Source: Rhodococcus oxybenzonivorans
GTDB taxonomy: Bacteria; Actinomycetota; Actinomycetes; Mycobacteriales; Mycobacteriaceae
Direction: 5' to 3'
Assembly (NCBI RefSeq): GCF_003130705.1
Contig: NZ_CP021354.1
Span: 4,836,001-4,900,000, forward strand
DNA: 64,000 bases
In this document: positions 46,404 to 54,316 of the stretch, one piece after another
How positions within the stretch are numbered: the stretch's first letter is position 1
Layout of the letters: each line of letters starts with the position of its first letter
Notes under the pieces: model-generated
Database searches by the model: none
What the model was told of the DNA's origin: nothing
What the model saw: only the letters and a program-made list of their open reading frames with translations
Translations under genes and position numbers: made by a program

Positions 46404-46536
46404 CGGGTCGGGTTGACCACGCCACCGTCGAGGAAAATCCGGTGAGCGACGAGAAGTGTTGTGCGCGTGCAGCTCAACCGGTGGATACGGCAATGGAATT
46501 AACGAGGCTGTCGTGTCCGGTGACGACTCTACACAT
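46404..46536 (-). pseudogene. N-terminal remnant of a second cupin gene
   Basis: Reads MCRVVTGHDSLVNSIAVSTG, a TGA, then AARAQHFSSLTGFSSTVAWS and T, matching codons 1-43 of the intact cupin at 44869 (RRVVTGHDSAGNSI, ARAHHFSSFPGFSSTVAWST). It then breaks into the transporter remnant. Its ATG overlaps the LLM stop, showing the original LLM-cupin order. Confidence 0.85.
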
Positions 46537-47557
46537 GTGGAGTCTCCGTGGTGTGGGTGCTGGTCGAGGCGGCGGTGAGGGAGTGTCGAAGATCCGCGGC
46601 CTCGCGGAAGGCCCGCAACTCGCGGGGAATATCGTGGCCGGCTGGTTGATAGAGCACGGCACTGGCGCCGGCGTCCTCCAGTTTGCGGAGCGTGGCGGCG
46701 ATTTCCGCGCGGGTGCCGGTCATGGTTCCGCGGCGGACCACATCGGCGGTGATGTACTGCCGGTCGATGGCGTTCGGCTCGATGAGGTGACCGCGGTAGA
46801 TCTCCAGGTGCCGGCGGTGTTCGGGTACTCGGGCGACGGCGGCCGCGTAGCCGGCTGCCTCGGGCATTCCGGCCAGCGGACCGTGTTCACCCATGTGAAG
46901 AGCGAGTGAGGCACCCGGTCCTGCGGCGTCGATGGCGCGGGGTGAGTCGATGGGTTCGTCGTCGTCGAGCACGGTGCCGTAGTAGGTCAGGTTGCAGGCA
47001 CCTTGGTACGGAACTGGGTTGTCACCGTGGGTGGGGTTGGTGACCACACCCGCGCCGAGGCGTTGCGCAACGCCGAAGCCCTTCGGTCCGTGCGCGGCGA
47101 TCCAGTATGTGACGTCGACCGGATAGCTGATACCTGATGCGGGGCTGTGCATGAGGCTCAGTGTGGTGTCCTCCCATTCGACGTCACGGCCGGCGAGTAG
47201 TTCCTTCAATGCCAGGACGTATTCCTCGATGTAGGCCCATCTCGACGGTTTGCGGCCCAGATACGTTGAGCTGGTGAATCCGGCGCCGATACCGGCATCG
47301 AAGCGGCCGGGGGCGAGTGTTGCCAGATAGGCGATCAGTGCAGCGTTTGCGGTGAGATGGCGTAGGTGGGGGGTGAATACGGACACGCCCAGGCGAATTG
47401 ACGAGGTGCGTTTGGCCGCGAAGGCCAGGGTGGCCCCGGTGTCGGCGTATGACACGGGAACGTCGTACACCCACGCGCGTTCGTAGCCGAGTTCTTCGGC
47501 TAGCACGATGTGGTCGGGTGTGTTGATGGCCGGCGGGAAAACGCAGTTGATCTCCAT
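46529..47557 (-). CDS. LLM-class F420-dependent oxidoreductase
   Basis: 342 residues from the ATG at 47557 with GAGGAG upstream. TIM-barrel luciferase-like/F420 family: NTPDHIVLAEELGYERAWVY, RLGVSVFTPHLRHLTANAAL and LATLAPGRFDAGIGAGFTSS are typical, with the C-terminal EIAATLRKLEDAGASAVLYQ. It would use F420H2 (or FMN) to reduce or hydroxylate a pathway intermediate. Fourth gene after P450, ferredoxin and reductase. The longer frame upstream lies in the reductase gene. Confidence 0.88.
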   Translation of the reverse strand: MEINCVFPPAINTPDHIVLAEELGYERAWVYDVPVSYADTGATLAFAAKRTSSIRLGVSVFTPHLRHLTANAALIAYLATLAPGRFDAGIGAGFTSSTYLGRKPSRWAYIEEYVLALKELLAGRDVEWEDTTLSLMHSPASGISYPVDVTYWIAAHGPKGFGVAQRLGAGVVTNPTHGDNPVPYQGACNLTYYGTVLDDDEPIDSPRAIDAAGPGASLALHMGEHGPLAGMPEAAGYAAAVARVPEHRRHLEIYRGHLIEPNAIDRQYITADVVRRGTMTGTRAEIAATLRKLEDAGASAVLYQPAGHDIPRELRAFREAADLRHSLTAASTSTHTTETPHV

Positions 47558-47579
47558 GGTGGGATACTCCTCGTCGAGT

Positions 47580-48815
47580 TCAGACCCTCGTCGCGACCGG
47601 AAGAAGCGAACGTAGATCGGCGGCGCTGGCGATGTCGTCGGGTGTGAGCGACACTTCTGCTGCCAGCAGGCGGCGTGCATTGACGTGATCAGCGGGACGG
47701 TTGATCGATTCGACAGCGCGAAGCTGACCTTGGTCATACCGGAAGATGGAGAATCGTCCCGATTCGAGATCACCGCGGATGATGTCTTTGTCCGAGCAGG
47801 AGGTGTACCCGGCGATTTGTAACTTGGTGGTGGACTGGTGGCTCCAGAACCATGGCACGCTGCGGTACCGTCCGGGGTCATCGCCGGTGATCTGTGCGGC
47901 GACGAGTCGGGCGTGATCGGTGGCGGCCTGCACCGATTCCAGGCGGATTCGCAGGCCGGAGAAGCCGTCGGGGAAGTTGGCGCAGTCGCCGATCGCGAAG
48001 ATTGCGGGATCGGGGGTGCGGAGGTGTTCGTCGACGACGATGCCGTTGGCGACCTCGAGTCCCGCTTCCTGTGCGAGGCGGGTATTCGGTCGAACACCTA
48101 CGGCGATCACCACCAGGTCGGTACGAATACTTTCACCGTTGGTAGTGACGACCGCTCGGACGCGGTCATCACCGACCATTTCTGCGAGGCCGGTGCTCAG
48201 TTGCACGCGGGTCCCGCGCTGGCGGTGCGTGGCGGTGAGGTAGTCGCTCGTCGTAGTCGACACCGCACGTTGCAGTACCCGGTCGGCGATGTCGAGGACA
48301 CATGACTCGAGTCCGAGCCTGCTCGCTGCCGAGGCTAATTCCAGGCCGATGAATCCGCCGCCGATGCTGGTGAGATGCCGCGCGCCGCGTAATTCCTGGC
48401 GTAAGGCTCGCGCGTCGGCGAGGGAACGCAACACGTGCACACCGCCGAGATCCGCCCCCGGAATGGGCGGCACGATCGGGCTGGTCCCGGTGGCCAGGAT
48501 CAAGTCCGTATAGGGCATTGCCGACCCGTCGTCGAGCGAGAGCTGGCGACCGGCCCGGTCGATCGCGGTGACCGTACAGCCGAGTCGCAACGTGATGCCC
48601 CGGTCGATGTAATACTGCTCCGGCCGAAAGGCGAGGTCGAGCGAGGCACTGGGGTCGGCATACAGGTAGTTCTTCGACAGCGGCGGGCGTTCGTAGGGGA
48701 GCTCGTCTTCGGCGCCGAGGACGGTGATGAGCCCTCCGTATCCACGATCGCGTAGCGTGAACGCGGCCGTGATTCCTGCTTGGCCGGCCCCTACGATCAC
48801 CACACCGGAACTCAC
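47580..48815 (-). CDS. NAD(P)H:ferredoxin reductase for the P450
   Basis: 411 residues from a GTG at 48815 with GGAGGAGG upstream. Putidaredoxin-reductase-like flavoprotein: FAD motif IVGAGQAGITAAFTLRDRG, NAD motif IGGGFIGLELASAASRLG, and FAIGDCANFPDG for the flavin ribityl contact. It delivers electrons to the adjacent ferredoxin, which then reduces the P450. The start overlaps the ferredoxin stop by 4 bases. Confidence 0.93.
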   Translation of the reverse strand: MSSGVVIVGAGQAGITAAFTLRDRGYGGLITVLGAEDELPYERPPLSKNYLYADPSASLDLAFRPEQYYIDRGITLRLGCTVTAIDRAGRQLSLDDGSAMPYTDLILATGTSPIVPPIPGADLGGVHVLRSLADARALRQELRGARHLTSIGGGFIGLELASAASRLGLESCVLDIADRVLQRAVSTTTSDYLTATHRQRGTRVQLSTGLAEMVGDDRVRAVVTTNGESIRTDLVVIAVGVRPNTRLAQEAGLEVANGIVVDEHLRTPDPAIFAIGDCANFPDGFSGLRIRLESVQAATDHARLVAAQITGDDPGRYRSVPWFWSHQSTTKLQIAGYTSCSDKDIIRGDLESGRFSIFRYDQGQLRAVESINRPADHVNARRLLAAEVSLTPDDIASAADLRSLLPVATRV

Positions 48816-49132
48816 AGTTCCTCCTCCGGCACGTAAACGATCATTCCGTCGAACTCCTCGGTCACCGGTAGTTGGCAGCTCAGCCGACTGCTGGAAACGC
48901 GGGGTGAGGTTGCGCAGTCGAGCATTTCGTCCTCGTCCTCGGTGACCGGTGGCAAAGCGTCGGCATCCGAGCGCACGTGAACGTGGCAGGTCGCGCACAT
49001 GGCTTGCCCGCCACATTCGGCGAGTATGCCGGGTACGCCGGCTGCGACCGCAGCTTTCATCAGACTCGCACCGATGGATGCGTCGACATTGTCGGTGCGC
49101 CCGTCGTGCTGGACGAATTGGATGGTCGGCAT
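48812..49132 (-). CDS. [2Fe-2S] ferredoxin
   Basis: 106 residues from the ATG at 49132; an upstream start at 49147 is possible but has no advantage. Cluster Cys are in ECGGQAMCATCHVHV and SCQLPVTEEFDG, the pattern of adrenodoxin/putidaredoxin-type ferredoxins. Electron carrier between the neighbouring reductase and P450. Confidence 0.94.
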   Translation of the reverse strand: MPTIQFVQHDGRTDNVDASIGASLMKAAVAAGVPGILAECGGQAMCATCHVHVRSDADALPPVTEDEDEMLDCATSPRVSSSRLSCQLPVTEEFDGMIVYVPEEEL

Positions 49133-49137
49133 TGTCA

Positions 49138-50304
49138 TCACTCCCAAGTTGTAGGCAGCGTAGTGGGTCCGCGGAAAACCCAGCCCGCCATTTGCACGTC
49201 GTCGGGCCGCGGCAGTGCCAAGTTCGGCAGCCGGCGGAAGATCGTCGGCAATGCAATGTCGGCGATCGAGATACGCGCGACCCAGGTTCCGAGGCAGAAA
49301 TGAGGACCCCCACCGAATGCCACATGAGAGGCCACGTCTCGATGGACATCGAAGGCGTCTGGGTTGGCGAAGACGGTCTCGTCGCGATTGGCAGAGGCGA
49401 TGATGACACCGAGCTTGTCACCACGGTGCAATTTCTTCCCACCGAGTTCGACGGTGCCGGTCACCTCGCGCGGGTACATACCGATCGGTGAGATCCATCG
49501 AACTGCCTCGTCGAAGACCTTGCGCCAGCTGATCTCCCCGCCGAGCACCGCATCTCGCTGTGCAGGATGACGCAGTAGGCCGAAGATGGCCACCGCCGTC
49601 GCATCGCGGGGCTCGTTCACCCCACCCCCGATGAAGATCTTGATGTTGGTCCGGATCTCGTCGTCGGACAGACCAGAAGTGGCCATCGACGAGATCACCG
49701 TGGGAGCGTGGTCGCTTTTGGCGGCCGGGATTACTTCGGTCACGGCGTCGTCGAGTTCCTCGCAGGCGGTCGCGCACCGTCGCCAAACCTCGGGATCGTC
49801 GGTGTAATTGCCGCAACCGTCGATGAAAGCCTGCGACCACCGCTGGATGTCGCCGGCAGTGGCGTTGTGTAGGCCGAGGATGGTACCCAGGTTGCGTGCT
49901 GCCAGCGGCGCAGCGAACTCACTTACGAGGTCGGCGTCGCCACGCTCGATGAATGCGTCGATCAACTCGTCCGCATTGTTCCGAAATGCTGGTGCCCAAA
50001 GCTCCTTGATTACTTTCGGCCGAAGCGGTCCCTCGGCGGCCTTGCGGATCCGGCGGTGATCATCGCCGTCCTTGCGTAACAGGGTGGCCCCGATGGCGCG
50101 AGTCATCAGCGAAGGCTCCTCGACGGAGCTGAACAGCTCAGGGTTGCGCTCGACCTGCATCACATCATCGAACCGCGTCACAAAATAGCGATTGACCGAC
50201 GGGACCCACGCCACGGGATCCTCCGCTCGCAGGCGGGCATACACCCCGTACGGGTCGGCTTCCAAGGCTGCTACCTGGACTTCTGCCGCGTAAGATACCG
50301 ACAT
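49138..50304 (-). CDS. Cytochrome P450 with atypical I-helix
   Basis: 388 residues. The haem loop is FGGGPHFCLG with axial Cys; ExxR is in FDEAVRW. The I-helix reads FIGGGVNEPRDATAVAIFG, so the usual acid-Thr pair is replaced by NEPRD, a variant seen in some bacterial P450s that handle aromatic or acid substrates. It is the first gene of a P450-Fd-FdR-LLM operon. The ATG at 50304 is followed by codons that reappear as the stub at 44972. Likely hydroxylates the aromatic acid fed to the cupin/dioxygenase operon; inferred. Confidence 0.94.
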   Translation of the reverse strand: MSVSYAAEVQVAALEADPYGVYARLRAEDPVAWVPSVNRYFVTRFDDVMQVERNPELFSSVEEPSLMTRAIGATLLRKDGDDHRRIRKAAEGPLRPKVIKELWAPAFRNNADELIDAFIERGDADLVSEFAAPLAARNLGTILGLHNATAGDIQRWSQAFIDGCGNYTDDPEVWRRCATACEELDDAVTEVIPAAKSDHAPTVISSMATSGLSDDEIRTNIKIFIGGGVNEPRDATAVAIFGLLRHPAQRDAVLGGEISWRKVFDEAVRWISPIGMYPREVTGTVELGGKKLHRGDKLGVIIASANRDETVFANPDAFDVHRDVASHVAFGGGPHFCLGTWVARISIADIALPTIFRRLPNLALPRPDDVQMAGWVFRGPTTLPTTWE

Positions 50305-50410
50305 CTGGTCGCCCCTATGTGTTGTGCGTCATGTACAGCTACGAATATGTCAGTCGACACAATTTATGTAAAACTAGTCTTTCCGACCTGGAAGATTGGC
50401 TTTGCTTATG
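50265..50410. repeat. Diverged duplicate of the P450/LysR divergent promoter, copy 2
   Basis: Counterpart of 44933-45076. Here the P450 side is intact and the LysR side survives only as ATG TAA and a few matching bases (CGTCGGATTT against CGTCTGATTT). Confidence 0.85.
50378..50395. promoter_or_regulatory. Inverted repeat in P450 promoter, copy 2
   Basis: TCTTTC-CGACCT-GGAAGA, the one-mismatch counterpart of 45044-45061. If LysR from copy 1 binds here, it controls the P450 operon in trans. Confidence 0.4.
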
Positions 50411-50425
50411 TAACGTCGGATTTGG
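50408..50425 (+). pseudogene. Five-codon remnant of the second lysR gene
   Basis: Only the start region survives, with TAA directly after the ATG. After GGATTT no similarity to the intact LysR gene remains. Confidence 0.6.
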
Positions 50426-50535
50426 TATTCACTGGAGCCGTCGTTTCTTCGCGGGTATCGGCAGGTAGAACCACCTACAGGAGGACTTCAGCGAAGACTT
50501 TCTTCTCGACGCAGTGATGTGCGGGGAGTGAATGC

Positions 50536-50690
50536 GTCGACGTGCAGGACATAGCCGAGGTCGCCGCGACTGCCCTGACCGCGGACGGGCACCAGCGCAA
50601 GGCGTATTCGTTAACGGGCCCGCGCCTCCTAAGTTTCTCGGACATCGCGGGGGAATCGTCCGCCGCCACCGGGCGAGACATCCGTCCAGA
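50536..50690 (+). pseudogene. Fragment of an NmrA-type NAD(P)-binding gene
   Basis: VDVQDIAEVAATALTADGHQ then RKAYSLTGPRLLSFSDIAGE and SSAATGRDIR is the familiar C-terminal middle of NmrA-like (atypical SDR) proteins. No N-terminal Rossmann motif precedes it and the frame degenerates after DIR. Confidence 0.65.
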
Positions 50691-50935
50691 CGGTGGCGCT
50701 GTTGCGCCGCAACGGCCGTACAACCCTGCGCCCCAAACGCGACGGCTAAGGCAACTGCCCCTCCCCCGCTCACCCTGGCGGCTACGCCACCGGTACGCGG
50801 CCACCGCTGTGCCCACGGCGGTCCCAGCAGCAGGGCAGGAGTCGGTCGAGAACCCTCAGGTCAACCCCGGCAGAACATGCCGTTAGTTCAGAAAAATATG
50901 AACCAGCAAGCCCCGCCCAGAATTGCAACACGTCT

Positions 50936-51335
50936 CCGACCCTGAGCGTCGACGTCGACGGAAAGCGGTTCGCCTATCGCGAGTTCGGGCCGAGCACCGG
51001 CGTGCCCGTTGTCTTCCTGCACCACTTCACGCGGTCCTCGACGACTGGGACCCGCGTGTCATCGACGGAATCGCATCGGAACGTCGCGTGATTACCTTCG
51101 ACAACCGCGGTATCGGCGCATGTGAAGGTCACACGCCCACCACCGTCGCGACCATGGCTGACGACGCGCCATCATCCGAGCACTCAGCCTCGAGCAAGCC
51201 GACCTGATGGGATTCTCCCTCGGGGATTCCTCTCGCAGGTGATCGTGAATCAGCAGCCTGCGCTGGTTCGCCGGATCATCCTTGCCGGCACAGGCGCAGC
51301 CGGCGGTAACGGCGTAGGTCGTAGGTCTGGTCATG
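50936..51335 (+). pseudogene. Frameshifted alpha/beta hydrolase remnant
   Basis: Three frames give SVDVDGKRFAYREFGPSTGV and VVFLHHFT, then LDDWDPRVIDGIASERRVIT and FDNRGIGACEG, then LEQADLMGFSLG and FLSQVIVNQQPALVRRIILA, the N-terminal half of a haloperoxidase-like hydrolase with its nucleophile elbow GFSLG. At least two frameshifts and loss of the C-terminal half. Confidence 0.75.
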
Positions 51336-51465
51336 CTACGAAGGCGGTCCGGTGATCGGCACGCCGGTGTGGTTTTGCCGGCTCTTTCGGCGCAATTAGG
51401 CGCAGTTGTCTCGAATAGCCGAATCTGTGCCCGGGATGGAGGTGCGAGGGCGCAGGGTGTGTGGC

Positions 51466-52455
51466 ATGGAACACTCTTCGGTAGTTCTGATGAGCGGCAG
51501 CGGTTCGCAGCGGCGGGCGCCCTCGGAGTACCGCCGCGTGGCGCTGATCGGTGGCCATGGTGGCCGAAATTTCGTCGAAAGCCTCGCCGATCGTTGCGGG
51601 GGCGGGTTGATCGTGGACGTGTTGGTCTCGAATCCGACCGATTCCGACCTGCGACGCCACACCGTGCCCCGCGCGGATATTCGCACCCTGGTCGTTCCGG
51701 ATGTGAGGTCGATCAGCCGGGGTGACCTGATCGCCCGGTACGACGCCGTGGTGTATGCGTTCGAGTCGTTCCGCGAGCGCGTGTTGCCGGTGTCCGGCGC
51801 CGAGTTGCCCGGGAGCGTGTGGGCCGACGATATCGCCGATGAGACTACTGCACTGGGGGTGTGGAATCAGGCGGTGGTTGTGGGCTCCGGTGAGCGGGCG
51901 TGTGCCGCGGTCCGAAACCTCGGCCGGAGAGCGGAGCGTGGCGGCACCCGCGAGATTCTTGTGCTGGGCGGCGCACCGCGTAAACAGCAAACCCTGGTCC
52001 ACGACCTGCCTACCGGTGTCGATGGAGTCTCCGTCACCGTGTGTGGATACGACCAGTTGGTGGGAATCCGGGGACGCTCCCGCGTGGAGGCGGTCGTTGC
52101 CGGCGCACTCGACGGATCCACTCGACGTCGGTCGGCGCAACTGGTGGTGAACGCGACCGGCGCGCTTCCAGCGGTGCTGGCGGGGCTGCGCGTGAACTCG
52201 TCCGGACTCATCGCCAATGAACGGGGGCGTGTGTCGGCGACGTCGCACGAGTTCGTTCTCGGCCCGTTGCAGCACCTGGGGGCGACAGCCGGCCCGAACG
52301 CGGTGTCACCTGAGATGCTGGCTTGTAGGGTCGCCGAGCGACTCGGCGACTGCCGCAGCCCCTGGTCCGCAGTAGACCCAGTCCAGTGGCTCGAGTTCCG
52401 GCACTGCGCCGGAGGGCTCAGTGCACCCGTCCGAGAATCCGCACTCGCGAGCTGA
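51466..52455 (+). CDS. FprA-like (adrenodoxin reductase-type) flavoprotein with degraded FAD motif
   Basis: 329 residues from the ATG at 51466 (ATG 51436 and 51490 also possible). The order of elements matches ferredoxin-NADP reductase FprA: a first strand RRVALIGG, then DLIARYDAVVYAFESFRERV followed by LPVSGAELPGSVWADDI, then an NADP motif QAVVVGSGERACAAVRNLGR. The first motif GGHGGRNFVES departs from GxGxxG, and the stretch where FprA carries its FAD loop is short. It may be a non-flavin paralogue or a decaying gene. Follows the gene graveyard at 50.4-51.3 kb. Confidence 0.55.
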   Translation: MEHSSVVLMSGSGSQRRAPSEYRRVALIGGHGGRNFVESLADRCGGGLIVDVLVSNPTDSDLRRHTVPRADIRTLVVPDVRSISRGDLIARYDAVVYAFESFRERVLPVSGAELPGSVWADDIADETTALGVWNQAVVVGSGERACAAVRNLGRRAERGGTREILVLGGAPRKQQTLVHDLPTGVDGVSVTVCGYDQLVGIRGRSRVEAVVAGALDGSTRRRSAQLVVNATGALPAVLAGLRVNSSGLIANERGRVSATSHEFVLGPLQHLGATAGPNAVSPEMLACRVAERLGDCRSPWSAVDPVQWLEFRHCAGGLSAPVRESALAS

Positions 52456-52506
52456 AGCGGGCCCCATTACGGCGCCCACAGTCCAATTTGCGCAGATTCA
52501 ACGAGA

Positions 52507-52525
52507 TGTGCCGGTCACCGGCACA
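52507..52525. promoter_or_regulatory. 19-bp perfect palindrome upstream of first iclR gene
   Basis: TGTGCCGGTCACCGGCACA, 81 bases before the GTG at 52606. It recurs with one change at 54183-54201. Candidate IclR operator. Confidence 0.7.
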
Positions 52526-52605
52526 CTGGGGTGGACCCCTGTGTGATCCACCCCACACACTCGGGAGGCGGCTGCACGGTCGTCGCGTGAGTGAAAGGGA
52601 ATGTT

Positions 52606-53412
52606 GTGGCGCCTCTTCAAACGGTTCAAAGGATCGGTCCCGTATTGGATCTGTTCACCGTGCCCCGTCCGGAATGGGGTGCGTCCGAAGTCGCGGCTGC
52701 CATTGGCGTACCGCGTTCGAGTGCCTATGCCCTGCTCACCTCGCTCGTCGAGACCGGATTGCTGCAGTGCCGGAACCGCGGCCGCTACCGCATCGGCTGG
52801 CGGGTGGTGGAATTGAATCAGACACTCAAGGGCACCGTCGACGTCCGGTCGTGCGCCGCCCCGATAATTCAAGACCTTGCGCACAAGTACGGCGAGACCA
52901 CCCACCTGGCCGTCATGGAGCGGTATCGGGTGCTCTACGTCGACAAGGTGCTCGGCAACCACATCATCAACGTCGCCGGAGCACGGATCGGCGCCCACCT
53001 AGAACCGCATTGCAGCGCAGTCGGCAAAGTCCTTCTGGCTCAGTGCGACCCCGGCGAGATCGAACGCAACATCACCGACAAGCCGCTGCGGCGACTGACT
53101 CCGTCGACGATCATCAACCCGGCCTCCCTGGCGCAGGAACTGCGGTCGGTGCTGCGGTCCGGGTGTGCCTTCGACGCCGGTGAGGCGGTCCCGGAGGTGC
53201 ACTGTGTCGCAGCACCCATTCGGGACGAGATGGGCGTCGTCGTCGCGGCAGTGAGCATGAGTGTGCCGGCCAGCCGGTTCGTGCCTGCCCAAGCCGAGTT
53301 CAAAAGTGCTGTGATCGCGGCCGGCGCCGAGATCTCCCGGGCGATCGCGAACTCCGCGGACCCCGTGGTGCAGACCGAACGCGACGATCCGACGGTCGCG
53401 GCCGCAAGCTGA
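52606..53412 (+). CDS. IclR family transcriptional regulator
   Basis: 268 residues from a GTG at 52606 with AAAGGGA 5 bases upstream. The winged helix ASEVAAAIGVPRSSAYALLT is at about 27-46, and the IclR effector domain includes HLAVMERYRVLYVDKVLGNH, PHCSAVGKVLLAQ and the C-terminal IRDEMGVVVAAVSMSVPASR. Such regulators usually sense an aromatic or ring-fission acid. It heads the meta-cleavage cluster and faces a second IclR gene convergently. Confidence 0.92.
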   Translation: MAPLQTVQRIGPVLDLFTVPRPEWGASEVAAAIGVPRSSAYALLTSLVETGLLQCRNRGRYRIGWRVVELNQTLKGTVDVRSCAAPIIQDLAHKYGETTHLAVMERYRVLYVDKVLGNHIINVAGARIGAHLEPHCSAVGKVLLAQCDPGEIERNITDKPLRRLTPSTIINPASLAQELRSVLRSGCAFDAGEAVPEVHCVAAPIRDEMGVVVAAVSMSVPASRFVPAQAEFKSAVIAAGAEISRAIANSADPVVQTERDDPTVAAAS

Positions 53413-53418
53413 CCTACT

Positions 53419-54213
53419 TCAGCCCGAACGCATCGACAGGAACCGCGACAGACTCAACGCGGCGGTCCGCACGGCGGCCGCCGAATGGTCGAGGTTGATA
53501 CGAGTGTGCCACCCGGACACCGAAATTCCGGCGACAACCTGACCACCGAGCCCGAAGACGGGACTCGCCACACAGGCGACGCCGGCCCGCGACTCCTCCA
53601 GGTCGTAGGCCACGCCGCGCTCACGGATCCGGGCCAGCTCGGCGGTGAACCGGCCCGGCTCCACGATGGTCCGTTCGCTCAGGCGTGGGAGGCCGGTGGC
53701 GAGGATGTGCTCGACAACGGTCTGGTCGGAGAAGGCGAGGATGGCCTTGCCGATGCCGGTGCCGTGTGCGGGCCAACGACCGCCCATCCGAGTCGGCAGC
53801 GGCGGGGAGTTCGGGCTGTGCAACACCTCCAGATACACCACACAGTCACCGTCGAGGACCGCGAAGTGGGCCGAATGGCCCGTCGCCTCCTGCAGGTCAG
53901 CCATGTACGGGCGTGCGGCCTCCCGCAGGTCACGTTGGCGGGGCACGTGCTGACCGAGTTCGAACAGTTTGAGCCCGAGCCGGTAGCCAGTGCCCTCGCG
54001 CTCGAGCAGTCTCGCCGAAAGCAGCGCCTTGAGCATGCGCTGCACGCTGGACTTGGGTAGACCGCAACGGCGCGCGATCTCCGAGACTCCGAGGGCGGTA
54101 TCGGCGGCGCCGAGAGTATCGAGCACGGCCACCGCACGGGCGATGGAGCCTGCGTCGCCGGCGGCCGTCGCCCCGGAGGTGCTGTGCCGATCACCGGCAC
54201 AATCGTCTTGCAT
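53419..54213 (-). CDS. IclR family transcriptional regulator, second
   Basis: 264 residues, ATG at 54213. The helix-turn-helix VSEIARRCGLPKSSVQRMLK is at about 43-62, and the effector domain includes HFAVLDGDCVVYLEVLHSPN and AGISVSGWHTRINLD. Divergent from the hydratase gene, so the likely direct regulator of the operon. The shared palindrome lies inside its first codons (54183-54201), suggesting that one IclR protein also controls this gene. Confidence 0.92.
   Translation of the reverse strand: MQDDCAGDRHSTSGATAAGDAGSIARAVAVLDTLGAADTALGVSEIARRCGLPKSSVQRMLKALLSARLLEREGTGYRLGLKLFELGQHVPRQRDLREAARPYMADLQEATGHSAHFAVLDGDCVVYLEVLHSPNSPPLPTRMGGRWPAHGTGIGKAILAFSDQTVVEHILATGLPRLSERTIVEPGRFTAELARIRERGVAYDLEESRAGVACVASPVFGLGGQVVAGISVSGWHTRINLDHSAAAVRTAALSLSRFLSMRSG
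54183..54201. promoter_or_regulatory. Second copy of the IclR-associated palindrome
   Basis: TGTGCCGATCACCGGCACA, 18 of 19 bases equal to 52507-52525. It lies 13-31 bases inside the second iclR gene and 115 bases before the hydratase ATG. Confidence 0.7.
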
Positions 54214-54316
54214 AACGGCCCATAGTGCCCGATGGTGGGAGTTCAGTGCAACACGTCACATCCCCGGCGGAGCTGCGACAGCGACGCGGGGCGTCCGAGG
54301 AAAGCCCGAGGTCTTC

